Shown: positions 43,664 through 52,423, numbered from the stretch's first letter. The stretch is DNA of 54,833 nt from Lachnospiraceae bacterium (GCA_029068555.1 JAIECJ010000067.1:1-54833); one strand, 5' to 3'. Numbers and translations are program-made. Notes: generated by a model from the sequence alone, not told the origin.

Positions 43664-45706
43664 ATGAAGAGATATAAAAGACTGTTATGTTTTTTGGGTG
43701 TACTGCTTATGTTTATGATTTTTCCGACACCATCTGCTCACGCAGAGGAAGAAAGCGACGGGGAGGGCGATAAAACGGGTGCACCATATTTTTATGTTGA
43801 AACAGACGATACTTCTGTGGACAGCTTTCCCTTGAAGAAAACGAGTGTTACGGCGGATATCAATGGTATGATAGCGGATATTCATGTTGTGCAGTCATAC
43901 GCAAATGAGGGGAAAAAGCCGATCAATGCCTGCTATGTGTTTCCTGCATCCACAAAGGTAACGGTACATGGTATGCAGATGCAGATTGGAAACCAGCTGA
44001 TTACTGCAAAAATTAAGGAGAAGGAAGAAGCCGAGGAAGAGTTTGAGGAGGCGAAGGAGGAAGGAAAAAGCGCTTCTCTGTTATCCGAAGAAAGACCGAA
44101 TGTTTTTACCATGAATGTCGCTAATATTATGCCGGGCGACAAGGTTTCTATTGACCTTCACTATACGGAGTTGATAACGCCGACAGATGGGACATATCAG
44201 TTTGTCTATCCCACGGTGGTAGGACCCAGATATATCGGAGCCATCATTGACGACTCCGGAACGCGCGAAGAGTGGGCTTCGACACCTTATCTGCCGGAGG
44301 GCAAAAAGTCAAAGGATGTATATGATGTCCGTGTAAATCTTTCTGCTGCTGTTCCGATTACAGAGCTGACAAGCAGCTCTCATGAGATTGCGGTACAGTG
44401 GGAGGAAAATACGAAGGCCATGGTATCGCTTGCTGATTCGTCTGACTATGCGGGAAACAGAGATTTCATTCTCGACTATAAAATGACAGGGCAGGATATT
44501 TCCACAGGATTGATGCTTAACAAGGGAGAAAATGAGAACTTCTTTATGCTCATGGTGCAGCCGCCGGAGCGTTGTAATATTGAGGAGATTCCGCCAAGGG
44601 AATATATTTTTGTTCTTGATATATCTGGCTCCATGTGCGGATATCCGCTGGACACTGCCAAAGAGCTGATTAAGAACCTTGTTTCTGACCTCAGGGAGAC
44701 AGATACATTTAATCTGATTTTGTTTTCTGGCGCATCAGAGCAAATGTCAGAGAAGTCTGTCCCTGCAAATGCGCAGAATATTAAAAAAGCAATCCGGATG
44801 ATTGACAATCAGGAGGGCTCTGGAGGAACAGAGCTTGCACCTGCGCTGCGGGATGCCCTTGCAATACCGGGTGAGAAAAATGTGTCGCGCAGTGTCGTTA
44901 TCATCACCGACGGATATATCTATGGGGAGAAAGAAATTTTTGAAATTATAAACAGCAATATCGGTGAAGCGGATTTCTTCCCGTTTGGTATCGGCAGGGG
45001 CGTAAACCGGTATCTAATAGAGGGAATCGCCAAAACTGGACAAGGTGAGCCTTTTGTGGTGACGGAAAAGGAGGATGCATCGGAGACGGCCGAGCGCTTT
45101 AAAACGTATATACAATCCCCTGTGCTGACAGATATTAAGGTTGATTTTGCGGGCTTCGATGTCTATGATGTGGAGCCGTCTGTCATGCCGACGCTTTTTG
45201 CGCAGCGTCCAATCATTCTTATGGGAAAATGGCGCGGTGAGCCAACAGGAACAGTCCAGATTACAGGAAAGACTGGAAACAGTGATTACAAGCAGACAAT
45301 TTCCCTTGCGGATATGTCATCCTCCGGGGAAGTGGTTACTTTGGATAGTAATGTGCTCAGTTACCTGTGGGCGCAGAAGAGAATGGAACGATTGACGGAT
45401 TATGGCTTAAATGATGAAGAACCGGATGTAAAAGAGGAAGTGACGCAGCTGGGACTGACATACAGCATGCTGACACCATATACTTCATTTATCGCAGTGA
45501 CAGAGACTGTGCGGAATCCGGACAAGGACAGTACGGATGTCGACCAGCCGCTTCCACTGCCGCTGGAAGTCTCAAATTTTGCAGTTGGTGGTTACCTGTT
45601 TGGTTCCGAGCCGACAGAACTGCTTCTGGCAGCAATTGTGCTGCTGATGATTCTCACACAGCTTCCATGTGTAAAAAAGCGTTTACGAAAATGTTTGGGA
45701 AACTGA
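43664..45706 (+). CDS. Secreted VIT and VWA domain protein, probable exosortase substrate
   Basis: A protein of about 680 residues. Signal peptide 1-27 (RYKRLLCFLGVLLMFMIF, cleavage after AHA). A VIT domain follows (about 45-190; ADINGMIADIHVVQSYANEG, RPNVFTMNVANIMPGDKV), then a von Willebrand A domain (about 290-480) with an intact MIDAS: DISGSM, GGTEL and ITDGY. The last 35 residues form a tripartite sorting-like signal: FGSEP, a hydrophobic helix (LLLAAIVLLMILTQL) and a basic tail (KKRLRK). This matches the logic of PEP-CTERM-type signals and the known MSEP-CTERM VIT proteins. The start is chosen because it gives a clean signal peptide; the frame is open back to 43526. The exosortase gene begins 19 bases after its stop. 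Confidence 0.85.
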   Translation: MKRYKRLLCFLGVLLMFMIFPTPSAHAEEESDGEGDKTGAPYFYVETDDTSVDSFPLKKTSVTADINGMIADIHVVQSYANEGKKPINACYVFPASTKVTVHGMQMQIGNQLITAKIKEKEEAEEEFEEAKEEGKSASLLSEERPNVFTMNVANIMPGDKVSIDLHYTELITPTDGTYQFVYPTVVGPRYIGAIIDDSGTREEWASTPYLPEGKKSKDVYDVRVNLSAAVPITELTSSSHEIAVQWEENTKAMVSLADSSDYAGNRDFILDYKMTGQDISTGLMLNKGENENFFMLMVQPPERCNIEEIPPREYIFVLDISGSMCGYPLDTAKELIKNLVSDLRETDTFNLILFSGASEQMSEKSVPANAQNIKKAIRMIDNQEGSGGTELAPALRDALAIPGEKNVSRSVVIITDGYIYGEKEIFEIINSNIGEADFFPFGIGRGVNRYLIEGIAKTGQGEPFVVTEKEDASETAERFKTYIQSPVLTDIKVDFAGFDVYDVEPSVMPTLFAQRPIILMGKWRGEPTGTVQITGKTGNSDYKQTISLADMSSSGEVVTLDSNVLSYLWAQKRMERLTDYGLNDEEPDVKEEVTQLGLTYSMLTPYTSFIAVTETVRNPDKDSTDVDQPLPLPLEVSNFAVGGYLFGSEPTELLLAAIVLLMILTQLPCVKKRLRKCLGN

Positions 45707-45725
45707 CTTAAAATAGGTGATGTTG

Positions 45726-46493
45726 ATGAAAAAGAACTTATATATATATATTCCGGCAGTTTTGCTGGTGCTTGCAGTTAAAGTATTTTATCGCACAGCA
45801 GACAGTGATATGCTGTTATGGATTCTGGCACCCACCACAGGGTGGGTCAGAATCTTGAGCGGTATACCATTCGAATACAGTGCACAAGTGGGCTATGTGA
45901 GTCATGAATATCGCTTCATTATTGCCCCGTCCTGTTCTGGTGTACGTTTTTTGCTGCTTGTGTTCGTCATGATGGTATTTTCTTATACGCATCTGGCTGC
46001 ATCCAAAAGAAAAAAGTTTTGCTGGCTGGGATTTAGCGCAGTATTATCTTACGTATCTACTATTTTTGTCAATGGCATAAGGATTACAGTCTCGATCTAC
46101 CTGCCGCTAATCCTAATGGACAAAAAACTGATGTCAGACTGGCTAACTGCCGAACGGCTTCATACGATAATTGGCACTTCAGTCTATTTTTCCATGCTGT
46201 TTGTCATTTATTATGCAGCAGGGAAGGTTTGTAACGGTTTGTTTATGTGCACAGATGCACATGCTTCGATTCAATGCCCTGTAGATTACGGGAATGAACA
46301 GGGAAAAAGCAGATACCTTGCAGTGCCCGTGTTTTGGTATTTTGTGATGGTTCTGGGCATTCCATTTGCCGGCAGGCTGTATCGAAACGATTGGACAGGT
46401 TTTTTACAATATGCGCTTCTTGTGACAGGGGTGTGTACTTTCATTGTACTGGTATATTTCATGTTAGATAAGATCTGGAGGTTGAAAAGTTAG
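45726..46493 (+). CDS. Exosortase/archaeosortase family protein
   Basis: A polytopic membrane protein of 255 residues with about seven helices. The three catalytic residues of exosortases are visible in order: Cys in IAPSCSGVRFLLL, Arg in VNGIRITVSIYLP, and His in ERLHTIIGTSVYFSM. Exosortases cut or transfer substrates at a C-terminal signal, as sortases do, but are unrelated to them. The tandem arrangement with a VIT/VWA protein suggests a one-substrate (dedicated) system; an XrtK- or XrtN-like subfamily is possible but not provable here. AGGTGA lies five bases before ATG 45726. No exopolysaccharide genes, the usual companions of exosortases, are nearby. Confidence 0.85.
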   Translation: MKKNLYIYIPAVLLVLAVKVFYRTADSDMLLWILAPTTGWVRILSGIPFEYSAQVGYVSHEYRFIIAPSCSGVRFLLLVFVMMVFSYTHLAASKRKKFCWLGFSAVLSYVSTIFVNGIRITVSIYLPLILMDKKLMSDWLTAERLHTIIGTSVYFSMLFVIYYAAGKVCNGLFMCTDAHASIQCPVDYGNEQGKSRYLAVPVFWYFVMVLGIPFAGRLYRNDWTGFLQYALLVTGVCTFIVLVYFMLDKIWRLKS

Positions 46494-46506
46494 TTTTTCA
46501 ACCTCC
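46477..46506 (+). terminator. Hairpin overlapping the exosortase stop codon
   Basis: GGAGGTTGAAAA (46477-46488) pairs perfectly with TTTTCAACCTCC (46495-46506); the stop codon lies in the loop. Downstream T are weak (AAAATTTTT), so termination is likely but not certain. Confidence 0.65.
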
Positions 46507-46618
46507 AAAATTTTTATTGCAGTAACGGCATCATTCTGCTATGATGGAATATGTCGTAAAAGGAATGATATCCGCGCACAAAACTGTGAAAAAGCGCATA
46601 TTTATATATATGATTGCT

Positions 46619-46654
46619 ATTCCGCGGGCCGGCGTTTCAAGGCTCGCTTGGAAT
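46619..46654 (+). promoter_or_regulatory. Hairpin in the leader of the cysteine desulfurase gene
   Basis: ATTCC/GGAAT (46619-46623 and 46650-46654) encloses CGGGCC/GGCTCG (46625-46630 and 46641-46646, one G-U). It ends 30 bases before the start codon and might affect expression. No known regulatory RNA class was recognised. Confidence 0.35.
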
Positions 46655-46683
46655 GGCTGTAAAATACATTTGAAGGTGTGAAT

Positions 46684-47841
46684 ATGATGGAAGTTTATCT
46701 TGACAATTCGGCGACCACCAGATGCCTGCCGGAAGTTGCCGCTCTTATGACACATATTATGTGTGAGGAGTATGGAAACCCCTCAAGCCTGCACAAAAAA
46801 GGTGTAGAGAGTGAGAAGTACGTGCGTCATGCAAAAGAAGTTATTGCGAAATGCTTGAAAGTACAGGAGAAGGAAATATTTTTTACGTCAGGCGGAACGG
46901 AGTCGGACAATATTGCCCTGATAGGCGGTGCATATGCGAACTACAGATCAGGGAGACACATTATAACTACTCGAATTGAACATCCGGCGGTATTACAGAC
47001 TTGCGCATATCTTGAGGAGCAAGGATTTGAAGTAACCTATCTGCCTGTAAACGCGAAGGGCGTCATCAACCTTGCAGACCTCGAGAAAGCGATGACCAGA
47101 AATACCATACTTGTGTCAATCATGCATACAAACAATGAAGTGGGTGCAGTACAGCCTGTTGAACAGGCAGGGGAACTCATCAGGCACATGAATCCTAACA
47201 CGCTGTTTCATGTAGATGCAGTTCAGGGCTTTGGAAAATTTAAAATACTTCCAAAACGCATGAACATTGATCTTTTATCAGTAAGCGCCCATAAAATACA
47301 CGGACCGAAAGGTGTGGGATTTTTATATATCAATGAGAAGGCAAAGGTAAGACCGATTATTTTCGGCGGCGGGCAGCAGAAGGGCATGCGTTCCGGAACC
47401 GAGAATGTACCAGGAATTGCCGGCATGGCTCGGGCAGTTGAAGAAATTTTTGTTGATTTTGATGCAAAGATTAACTATCTGTATGGACTAAAGGATCATT
47501 TTGTAAAGGGCATCCGAACGATTGATGGTATCCGGATAAATGGTCCGGAGGGAAGAGATGGTGCGCCGCATGTGGTAAGCGTCTCTATTCAGGGCGTCAG
47601 AAGTGAGGTAATGCTTCATGCACTGGGGGATAAAGGAATTTATGTGTCGGCGGGAAGTGCCTGTTCATCCAACAAACCGTCAGTGTCCGCTACGCTCAAA
47701 GCAATCGGTGTCGAGAAGCAGTTTCTTGACTCAACACTGCGGTTTAGCTTCAGCCTGTACACGACAGAGGCGGAGATTGACTACACAGTAAAATGCATGA
47801 GCGAACTTGTGCCGATGCTTAGACGCTACACAAGGAAATAA
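46684..47841 (+). CDS. Cysteine desulfurase, NifS/IscS family
   Basis: A PLP enzyme of about 385 residues that takes sulfur from cysteine and passes it on as persulfide. Motifs: YLDNSATTRCLPEV, TSGGTESDNIAL, the PLP lysine in SVSAHKIHGPKG, and the sulfur-carrying cysteine loop SAGSACSSNK. ATG 46684 has AAGG eight bases upstream. thiI follows immediately, so this is most likely the NifZ-type desulfurase dedicated to tRNA 4-thiouridine, as in Bacillus subtilis nifZ-thiI, instead of the main iron-sulfur cluster enzyme. Confidence 0.92.
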   Translation: MMEVYLDNSATTRCLPEVAALMTHIMCEEYGNPSSLHKKGVESEKYVRHAKEVIAKCLKVQEKEIFFTSGGTESDNIALIGGAYANYRSGRHIITTRIEHPAVLQTCAYLEEQGFEVTYLPVNAKGVINLADLEKAMTRNTILVSIMHTNNEVGAVQPVEQAGELIRHMNPNTLFHVDAVQGFGKFKILPKRMNIDLLSVSAHKIHGPKGVGFLYINEKAKVRPIIFGGGQQKGMRSGTENVPGIAGMARAVEEIFVDFDAKINYLYGLKDHFVKGIRTIDGIRINGPEGRDGAPHVVSVSIQGVRSEVMLHALGDKGIYVSAGSACSSNKPSVSATLKAIGVEKQFLDSTLRFSFSLYTTEAEIDYTVKCMSELVPMLRRYTRK

Positions 47842-47868
47842 ATGGAAAAGCAAATCTAAAGGTAACAG

Positions 47869-47943
47869 AAATCCGGAGACCGAGCTGTTGCTCTTTGATT
47901 TGCCGGATTTTCGTTTGACAAGCCTGCATTACAGCAGGCTTGT
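47869..47943 (+). other. Two hairpins between the desulfurase gene and thiI
   Basis: AAATCCGG (47869-47876) pairs with CCGGATTT (47903-47910) and is followed by TTCGTTT, a possible weak terminator. A second, perfect 10-bp hairpin, ACAAGCCTGC/GCAGGCTTGT (47918-47943), ends directly before the thiI ribosome site GAAAGGAAG. Confidence 0.55.
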
Positions 47944-47961
47944 AGAAAGGAAGAAGACGAT

Positions 47962-49146
47962 ATGTACAAATCTTTTTTGATAAAATACGCAGAGATAGGT
48001 GTGAAGGGTAAGAACCGGTACCTTTTTGAAGATAGGCTTTGCGAGCAGATACGCTATGCATTGAAGCGGTGTGAAGGCACATTTGAGGTGACAAAGTCCC
48101 AAGGGAGAATCTATGTCAATTCACTGTCAGAATTTGATTATGAGGAGACTGTGGAAAATTTAAAGACCGTATTTGGTGTGACAGGCATCTGTCCTGTTGT
48201 CCATGTGGAGGACGAGGGATTTGATAAGCTTTGCGCGGATGTTATCTGTTATATGGATAAGGTTTATCCTGACAAAAATATCACATTTAAGGTAGAGGCA
48301 CGCAGGGCAAGAAAAAACTATCCCAAAAATTCCATGGAAATTAACTGTGATATTGGTGAGGCACTGCTCAAGGCATTCCCTGATATCAGGGTTGATGTGC
48401 ACAAGCCGGATGTCATGCTGCGCATCGAGATACGTGAGAAAATATATATTTATTCGACAGTTATCCCCGGACCTGGCGGACTACCCATCGGGACGAACGG
48501 AAAGGGTATGTTGCTTTTGTCGGGTGGGATTGATTCGCCGGTAGCAGGCTATATGATATCAAAACGCGGTGTAAAAATAGATGCAGTGTATTTCAGTGCA
48601 CCGCCTTATACCAGTGAGCGCGCCACACAGAAAGTCATTGATTTGGCGAGAATCATCTCTAAATACAGCGGACCCATTAACCTGCACATTATTAATTTCA
48701 CCGAGATACAGCTCTATATTTATGAAAAGTGCCCGCATGATGAGCTTACGATTATCATGCGGCGCTATATGATGCGTATTGCGGAGGAGATTGCAAAGCA
48801 GAACGGATGTCTGGGATTAATCACGGGAGAGAGTATCGGACAGGTGGCATCACAGACCATGCAGTCCCTGATGGCAACAAATGATGTGTGCACTATGCCG
48901 GTGTATAGACCGCTGATTGGTTTTGACAAACAAGAGATTGTTGAAGTTTCCGAAAGGATTGACACGTATGAGACTTCGATTCTCCCATATGAGGACTGTT
49001 GTACGATTTTTGTGGCAAAGCATCCAGTGACAAAACCGAATCTCAATGTGATAAAAATTCATGAGAGAAACCTTGACGAGAAGATAGAGACGCTTGTCAG
49101 GACAGCTTTGGATACGGATGAGATTGTTGAAATTGTATATGAATAA
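47962..49146 (+). CDS. thiI: tRNA 4-thiouridine synthase ThiI
   Basis: A 394-residue ATP-dependent enzyme that thiolates uridine 8 of tRNA, with a possible role in thiazole synthesis. N-terminal ferredoxin-like and THUMP region (KGKNRYLFEDRL, about 1-165), then the PP-loop adenylation site LLLSGGIDSPVAGYMISKRG, and a C-terminal adenylation domain ending at residue 394. The rhodanese domain of E. coli ThiI is absent, as in other Firmicutes, so sulfur must come directly from the neighbouring desulfurase. Confidence 0.95.
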   Translation: MYKSFLIKYAEIGVKGKNRYLFEDRLCEQIRYALKRCEGTFEVTKSQGRIYVNSLSEFDYEETVENLKTVFGVTGICPVVHVEDEGFDKLCADVICYMDKVYPDKNITFKVEARRARKNYPKNSMEINCDIGEALLKAFPDIRVDVHKPDVMLRIEIREKIYIYSTVIPGPGGLPIGTNGKGMLLLSGGIDSPVAGYMISKRGVKIDAVYFSAPPYTSERATQKVIDLARIISKYSGPINLHIINFTEIQLYIYEKCPHDELTIIMRRYMMRIAEEIAKQNGCLGLITGESIGQVASQTMQSLMATNDVCTMPVYRPLIGFDKQEIVEVSERIDTYETSILPYEDCCTIFVAKHPVTKPNLNVIKIHERNLDEKIETLVRTALDTDEIVEIVYE

Positions 49147-49170
49147 ACTAGAGTATTTTTCAAACACGCT

Positions 49171-49337
49171 CTAGTGCAGTGAAAATTAAGTTTTGGATAG
49201 TTTGGCGCAGAATATTTTTCTGAGAGTGCTGCTTCACAAACGCAGGCGTAGCGGTGGCTACGTCGAGGCTTGGGGAGTAGTGCTATCAGGAAAATAGGCA
49301 AGTCAAACTGCCAATTACTTAATATTCACTGTACTAG
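49171..49337. repeat. Inverted-repeat element, family B, copy 2
   Basis: Left arm CTAGTGCAGTGAAAATTAAG(T) at 49171-49191 and its inverted partner at 49317-49337 differ at two positions. The interior is nearly identical to 23148-23315. As at copy 1, it is preceded by the family A terminal sequence (ATTTTTCAAACACGCTCTAG, 49155-49174). Confidence 0.78.
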
Positions 49338-49465
49338 AATGGCAAAACAAAACCAGGTACATTATGATAATAGTGTACCTGGCAAGTTTTTGGTTCGTCT
49401 CAATATTAAGGACTGAGATTTAAGCGCAAATGCTTTCGCGGATGAGATACAGCTATGTATCGTCA
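49338..49465. other. Intergenic hairpins downstream of the HPr-like gene
   Basis: CCAGGTACA (49353-49361) pairs perfectly with TGTACCTGG (49374-49382), then GCAAGTTTTTGG on the plus strand: a possible terminator for thiI. No gene seen. Confidence 0.55.
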
Positions 49466-49696
49466 TTAAACAAGATAAGGCTTGAGTACTTCCATAACCT
49501 CGTCTGTGCCGCCCTCAGCATGAATATTCAGATCGATAGGCTTAGATAAATCCAAGCTGAAGATACCCATGATTGATTTTGCATCAATAACGTATCTGCC
49601 TGAAACAAGGTCAAAATCATAATCGAACTTAGTGATGTCGTTAACGAAAGATTTTACCTTATCAATTGAGTTTAAAGAAATCTGAACTGTTTTCAT
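49466..49696 (-). CDS. HPr-like protein lacking the phosphoacceptor histidine
   Basis: A 76-residue protein with the length and pattern of HPr of the sugar phosphotransferase system. The region that should read GLHARPA is replaced by SIDKVKSFVND, so the His-15 phosphorylation site is missing. The regulatory serine region is preserved as DAKSIMGIFSLDL (Ser41, equal to HPr Ser-46). It therefore resembles Crh of Bacillus, which also lacks His-15 and acts only in catabolite control. AAAGGAGG precedes the ATG. It is divergent from mtaB and stands alone. Confidence 0.78.
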   Translation of the reverse strand: MKTVQISLNSIDKVKSFVNDITKFDYDFDLVSGRYVIDAKSIMGIFSLDLSKPIDLNIHAEGGTDEVMEVLKPYLV

Positions 49697-49905
49697 TCTG
49701 ACTACCTCCTTTTATTATACCTTCCTTTTTAATAATAAAGGGAAACAGTGGAAAAGTCAACCAAAGATAAAAAACAGTTGTCATGAAAATTGCCGAAAAT
49801 ATACTAAAAATATGTACAAATTGACATTGCTGTCTAAAGCATGCCTGAAAAACTTCACAGGATATGGATGTGTCAGGCATGATGCACAACGAAAGGATGA
49901 TCAAA

Positions 49906-51237
49906 ATGAGAACAGTAGCATACCATAATCTGGGCTGTAAGGTAAATTCATATGAAATGGACGCCATGCTGCAGGCACTGCGTCAGAAAGGGTATCAGAT
50001 TGTGCCGTTTGAAGAAAAGGCGGATATCTATATAGTAAACACCTGCACGGTGACAAATATAGCGGACAGGAAGAGCAGACAGATGCTCCACAAAGCTAAA
50101 AAAGCAAATCCAGAGGGAATTGTCGTGGCAGTTGGATGTTATGTACAGTCGGACACACAGGCAGTCGAGGCGGACAGCGCGGTTGACCTGATGGTGGGGA
50201 ATAACAGGAAAAAGGATTTGATCACAATTCTTGAGAATTATTTGGAGGGCATAAGGCAGGAGAGTGTGATTGATATCAATCACACGTCGGAATATGAGGA
50301 AATGCGTCTGACCACGACAGAGGAACACACGCGGGCGTATATCAAAGTACAGGATGGCTGCAACCAGTTCTGCACATACTGCATGATACCATATGCCAGA
50401 GGGCGTGTCAGAAGTCGCAGGAAATCGGATGTCATTGAGGAAATCAAGGGACTTGTCAGGGCGGGGTATAAGGAGTTTGTCCTGACAGGCATCCATATCA
50501 GCTCATATGGCATGGATTTTAAGGGGGGACAGGAAAATCTGCTTACACTGGTACAGGCAATTGACGAGACAGACGGCGTGGAGAGGCTTCGGCTGGGGTC
50601 GCTCGAACCGCGCATTGTCACGAAAGAATTTGCGGAGAGCCTGGCAAAGCTGCGTCACATCTGTCCGCATTTCCACCTGTCACTGCAAAGTGGATGCGAG
50701 ACGGTTCTAAAGCGTATGAACCGTCACTATACGCCAGAGGAATATTTGCGCGTGGTAGGATTCCTGCGTCGCGTGTTTGACCATCCGGCAATTACAACAG
50801 ACATAATTGTGGGGTTTCCTGGAGAAACGGCGGAGGAATTTGAGCAGACCAGGCAGTTTGTCGAGTCGGTGCGCTTCTACGAGATGCATATTTTTAAGTA
50901 TTCCAAAAGAAAAGGCACAAAGGCGGCGGTGATGCCCGATCAGGTTCCAGAGGGAGTAAAGACAGAACGAAGCGGTGTATTACAGCGCATAGAATCGCTG
51001 GATTCAAGGGACTTCAGGGCGTTTTATATCGGCAGTGATGCAGAGGTACTGTGCGAGGAAAAAAGAGAAATCAACGGGAAGAAATATTGGATAGGGCATA
51101 CAAGGGAGTACGTGAAAGTGGCGTTTTTATGCCGTGATAGCAGCTATGAGGAGGCAGAAAATTTTCAAAACAGGCTGATAACCGGAAAAATCACAGGATT
51201 TTTACAAAATGATGTATTATTTATGGAATGTAAATAA
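49906..51237 (+). CDS. mtaB: tRNA t6A37 methylthiotransferase MtaB
   Basis: A radical-SAM enzyme of about 443 residues that converts t6A to ms2t6A at position 37 of tRNA. Order of domains: N-terminal UPF0004 with cluster cysteines (HNLGCKVNSYE, NTCTVT, VAVGCYVQ), radical-SAM motif with the CxxxCxxC cysteines (GCNQFCTYCMIPYARG), and a C-terminal TRAM domain. ATG 49906 gives the family start MRTVAYHNLGCKVN and has AAAGGA ten bases upstream; the in-frame ATG at 49864 is unsupported. It belongs to the heat-shock neighbourhood (prmA-rsmE-mtaB) in many Firmicutes. Confidence 0.93.
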   Translation: MRTVAYHNLGCKVNSYEMDAMLQALRQKGYQIVPFEEKADIYIVNTCTVTNIADRKSRQMLHKAKKANPEGIVVAVGCYVQSDTQAVEADSAVDLMVGNNRKKDLITILENYLEGIRQESVIDINHTSEYEEMRLTTTEEHTRAYIKVQDGCNQFCTYCMIPYARGRVRSRRKSDVIEEIKGLVRAGYKEFVLTGIHISSYGMDFKGGQENLLTLVQAIDETDGVERLRLGSLEPRIVTKEFAESLAKLRHICPHFHLSLQSGCETVLKRMNRHYTPEEYLRVVGFLRRVFDHPAITTDIIVGFPGETAEEFEQTRQFVESVRFYEMHIFKYSKRKGTKAAVMPDQVPEGVKTERSGVLQRIESLDSRDFRAFYIGSDAEVLCEEKREINGKKYWIGHTREYVKVAFLCRDSSYEEAENFQNRLITGKITGFLQNDVLFMECK

Positions 51238-51246
51238 ATGTAGCTA

Positions 51247-51275
51247 TTGAATTTTGTGTAAGATTAAGTTATTAT
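51247..51275 (+). promoter_or_regulatory. Sigma-A-type promoter of the ireB-ruvX operon
   Basis: TTGAAT (51247-51252), 17 bases, TATTAT (51270-51275). The ATG of ireB lies 50 bases downstream. Confidence 0.68.
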
Positions 51276-51324
51276 AGTTATAACAGTGCAAAACGGAACC
51301 TGCCAATTGGAAGGAGCATAGGAA

Positions 51325-51612
51325 ATGGAAGATTTGACACGCACACAATTTATACAGTTGACACCGGAGGATTTGGGAGAAGTAACCTCGGTGAAAGATG
51401 TGATAGCTTCTGTGTATGCTGCTCTGACAGAGAAGGGGTACAATCCGGTCAATCAGATTGTCGGCTATATTATGTCAGGAGATCCGACATATATTACAAG
51501 TCATAAAGGTGCAAGGGCCATGATTATGAAAGTGGAGAGGGACGAGCTTGTGGAGGAGATGCTCAAGGCATACATCAAAAATGCAGGCTGGCAGCTACAG
51601 TTCAAACCCTGA
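51325..51612 (+). CDS. ireB: IreB-family regulatory protein (UPF0297)
   Basis: A 95-residue protein. The family core is clear: [29 protein letters not shown] and [27 protein letters not shown]. In Enterococcus, IreB is phosphorylated on N-terminal threonines by the PASTA kinase IreK and is a negative regulator of cephalosporin resistance; Thr5 and Thr7 here could play that role. GGAAGGAGC is upstream. It is followed by ruvX and a DUF1292 gene, the standard Firmicute trio. Confidence 0.92.
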   Translation: MEDLTRTQFIQLTPEDLGEVTSVKDVIASVYAALTEKGYNPVNQIVGYIMSGDPTYITSHKGARAMIMKVERDELVEEMLKAYIKNAGWQLQFKP

Positions 51613-51692
51613 CATATGGACAGCTGGTAAAAGGAACCAAAGAAAAACAGTTTGTCAGAAGCAGAAAGAATGGTTACATTTAGGAGAAGTAC

Positions 51693-52139
51693 ATGAGAAA
51701 GATGGGACTTGATTTTGGGTCGAAGACAGTGGGTGTCGCGATTAGCGACCCGCTTCTGGTTACAGCCCAGGGAGTTGAGATTGTACGCAGGAAATCTGAG
51801 AGCAAGCTTCGCCAGACGCTGGCAAGAATTGAAGAATTAATCACAGAGTACGAGGTGGATGAGATAGTGCTTGGCTACCCTAAGAATATGAACGATACAG
51901 AGGGAGAGCGGGCGGAAAAGACCCTTGTCTTCAAGGAAAAGCTCGAGAGAAGGACGGGGCTTGATGTACAGCTGTGGGATGAACGTTTGACGACAGTAGC
52001 AGCAGATAAAGCGATGATGGAGGCCGGTATAAGACGTGAGGACAGAAAAGCTCACGTTGACAGGATAGCGGCGGTTTTTATTTTACAGGGTTATCTGGAC
52101 TTTTTAAAAAATAAGGAAAACGGAAGCATTGCGTTTTAG
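51693..52139 (+). CDS. ruvX: Putative pre-16S rRNA nuclease / RuvX (YqgF)
   Basis: A 148-residue RNase H-fold nuclease of the YqgF family. Conserved acidic residues are seen in [17 protein letters not shown], in [18 protein letters not shown], and in [16 protein letters not shown] with [19 protein letters not shown]. In E. coli the protein processes the 16S rRNA 5' end; it was earlier named a Holliday junction resolvase. AGGAGA lies before the ATG. Second gene of the ireB-ruvX-DUF1292 unit. Confidence 0.93.
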   Translation: MRKMGLDFGSKTVGVAISDPLLVTAQGVEIVRRKSESKLRQTLARIEELITEYEVDEIVLGYPKNMNDTEGERAEKTLVFKEKLERRTGLDVQLWDERLTTVAADKAMMEAGIRREDRKAHVDRIAAVFILQGYLDFLKNKENGSIAF

Positions 52140-52158
52140 AAAGGTATAGGTTGCGATA

Positions 52159-52419
52159 ATGGAAAAAATTACCTTTAAGCCAGATGGGGAAGACACGGAA
52201 GTTGATTTTTATGTGTTGGATCAGACGACCATCGGCGGGGTGAATTATATTTTGGTAACAGATGCGGAAGAAGAGGAGGATGGCGAAGCATATATTTTGA
52301 AAGCTGACCATAGGGCAGACGAAAACGAGCAGGTTTATAGCGTGGTAGAGGATGATGATGAACTTGCTGCTGTAGCGGGCGTCTTTAAAAATATGCTGGA
52401 TGACATTGACCTTATCTAA
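52159..52419 (+). CDS. DUF1292 protein (YrzB-like)
   Basis: An 86-residue, very acidic protein of unknown function. It matches the DUF1292 pattern: ITFKPDGEDTEVDFYVLDQTTIGGVNYILVTD, then EEEDGEAYILKADH and DDDELAAVAGVFKNML. It always travels with ireB and ruvX in Firmicutes and is 19 bases after ruvX here. AAAGG precedes the ATG with a long spacing. A palindromic repeat starts four bases after its stop. Confidence 0.9.
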   Translation: MEKITFKPDGEDTEVDFYVLDQTTIGGVNYILVTDAEEEEDGEAYILKADHRADENEQVYSVVEDDDELAAVAGVFKNMLDDIDLI

Positions 52420-52423
52420 ATAT

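Noticed and set aside
46507-46683. A tRNA or riboswitch before the cysteine desulfurase gene
   Set aside because: The hairpin at 46619-46654 does not extend to a cloverleaf, and no conserved riboswitch motif was recognised.
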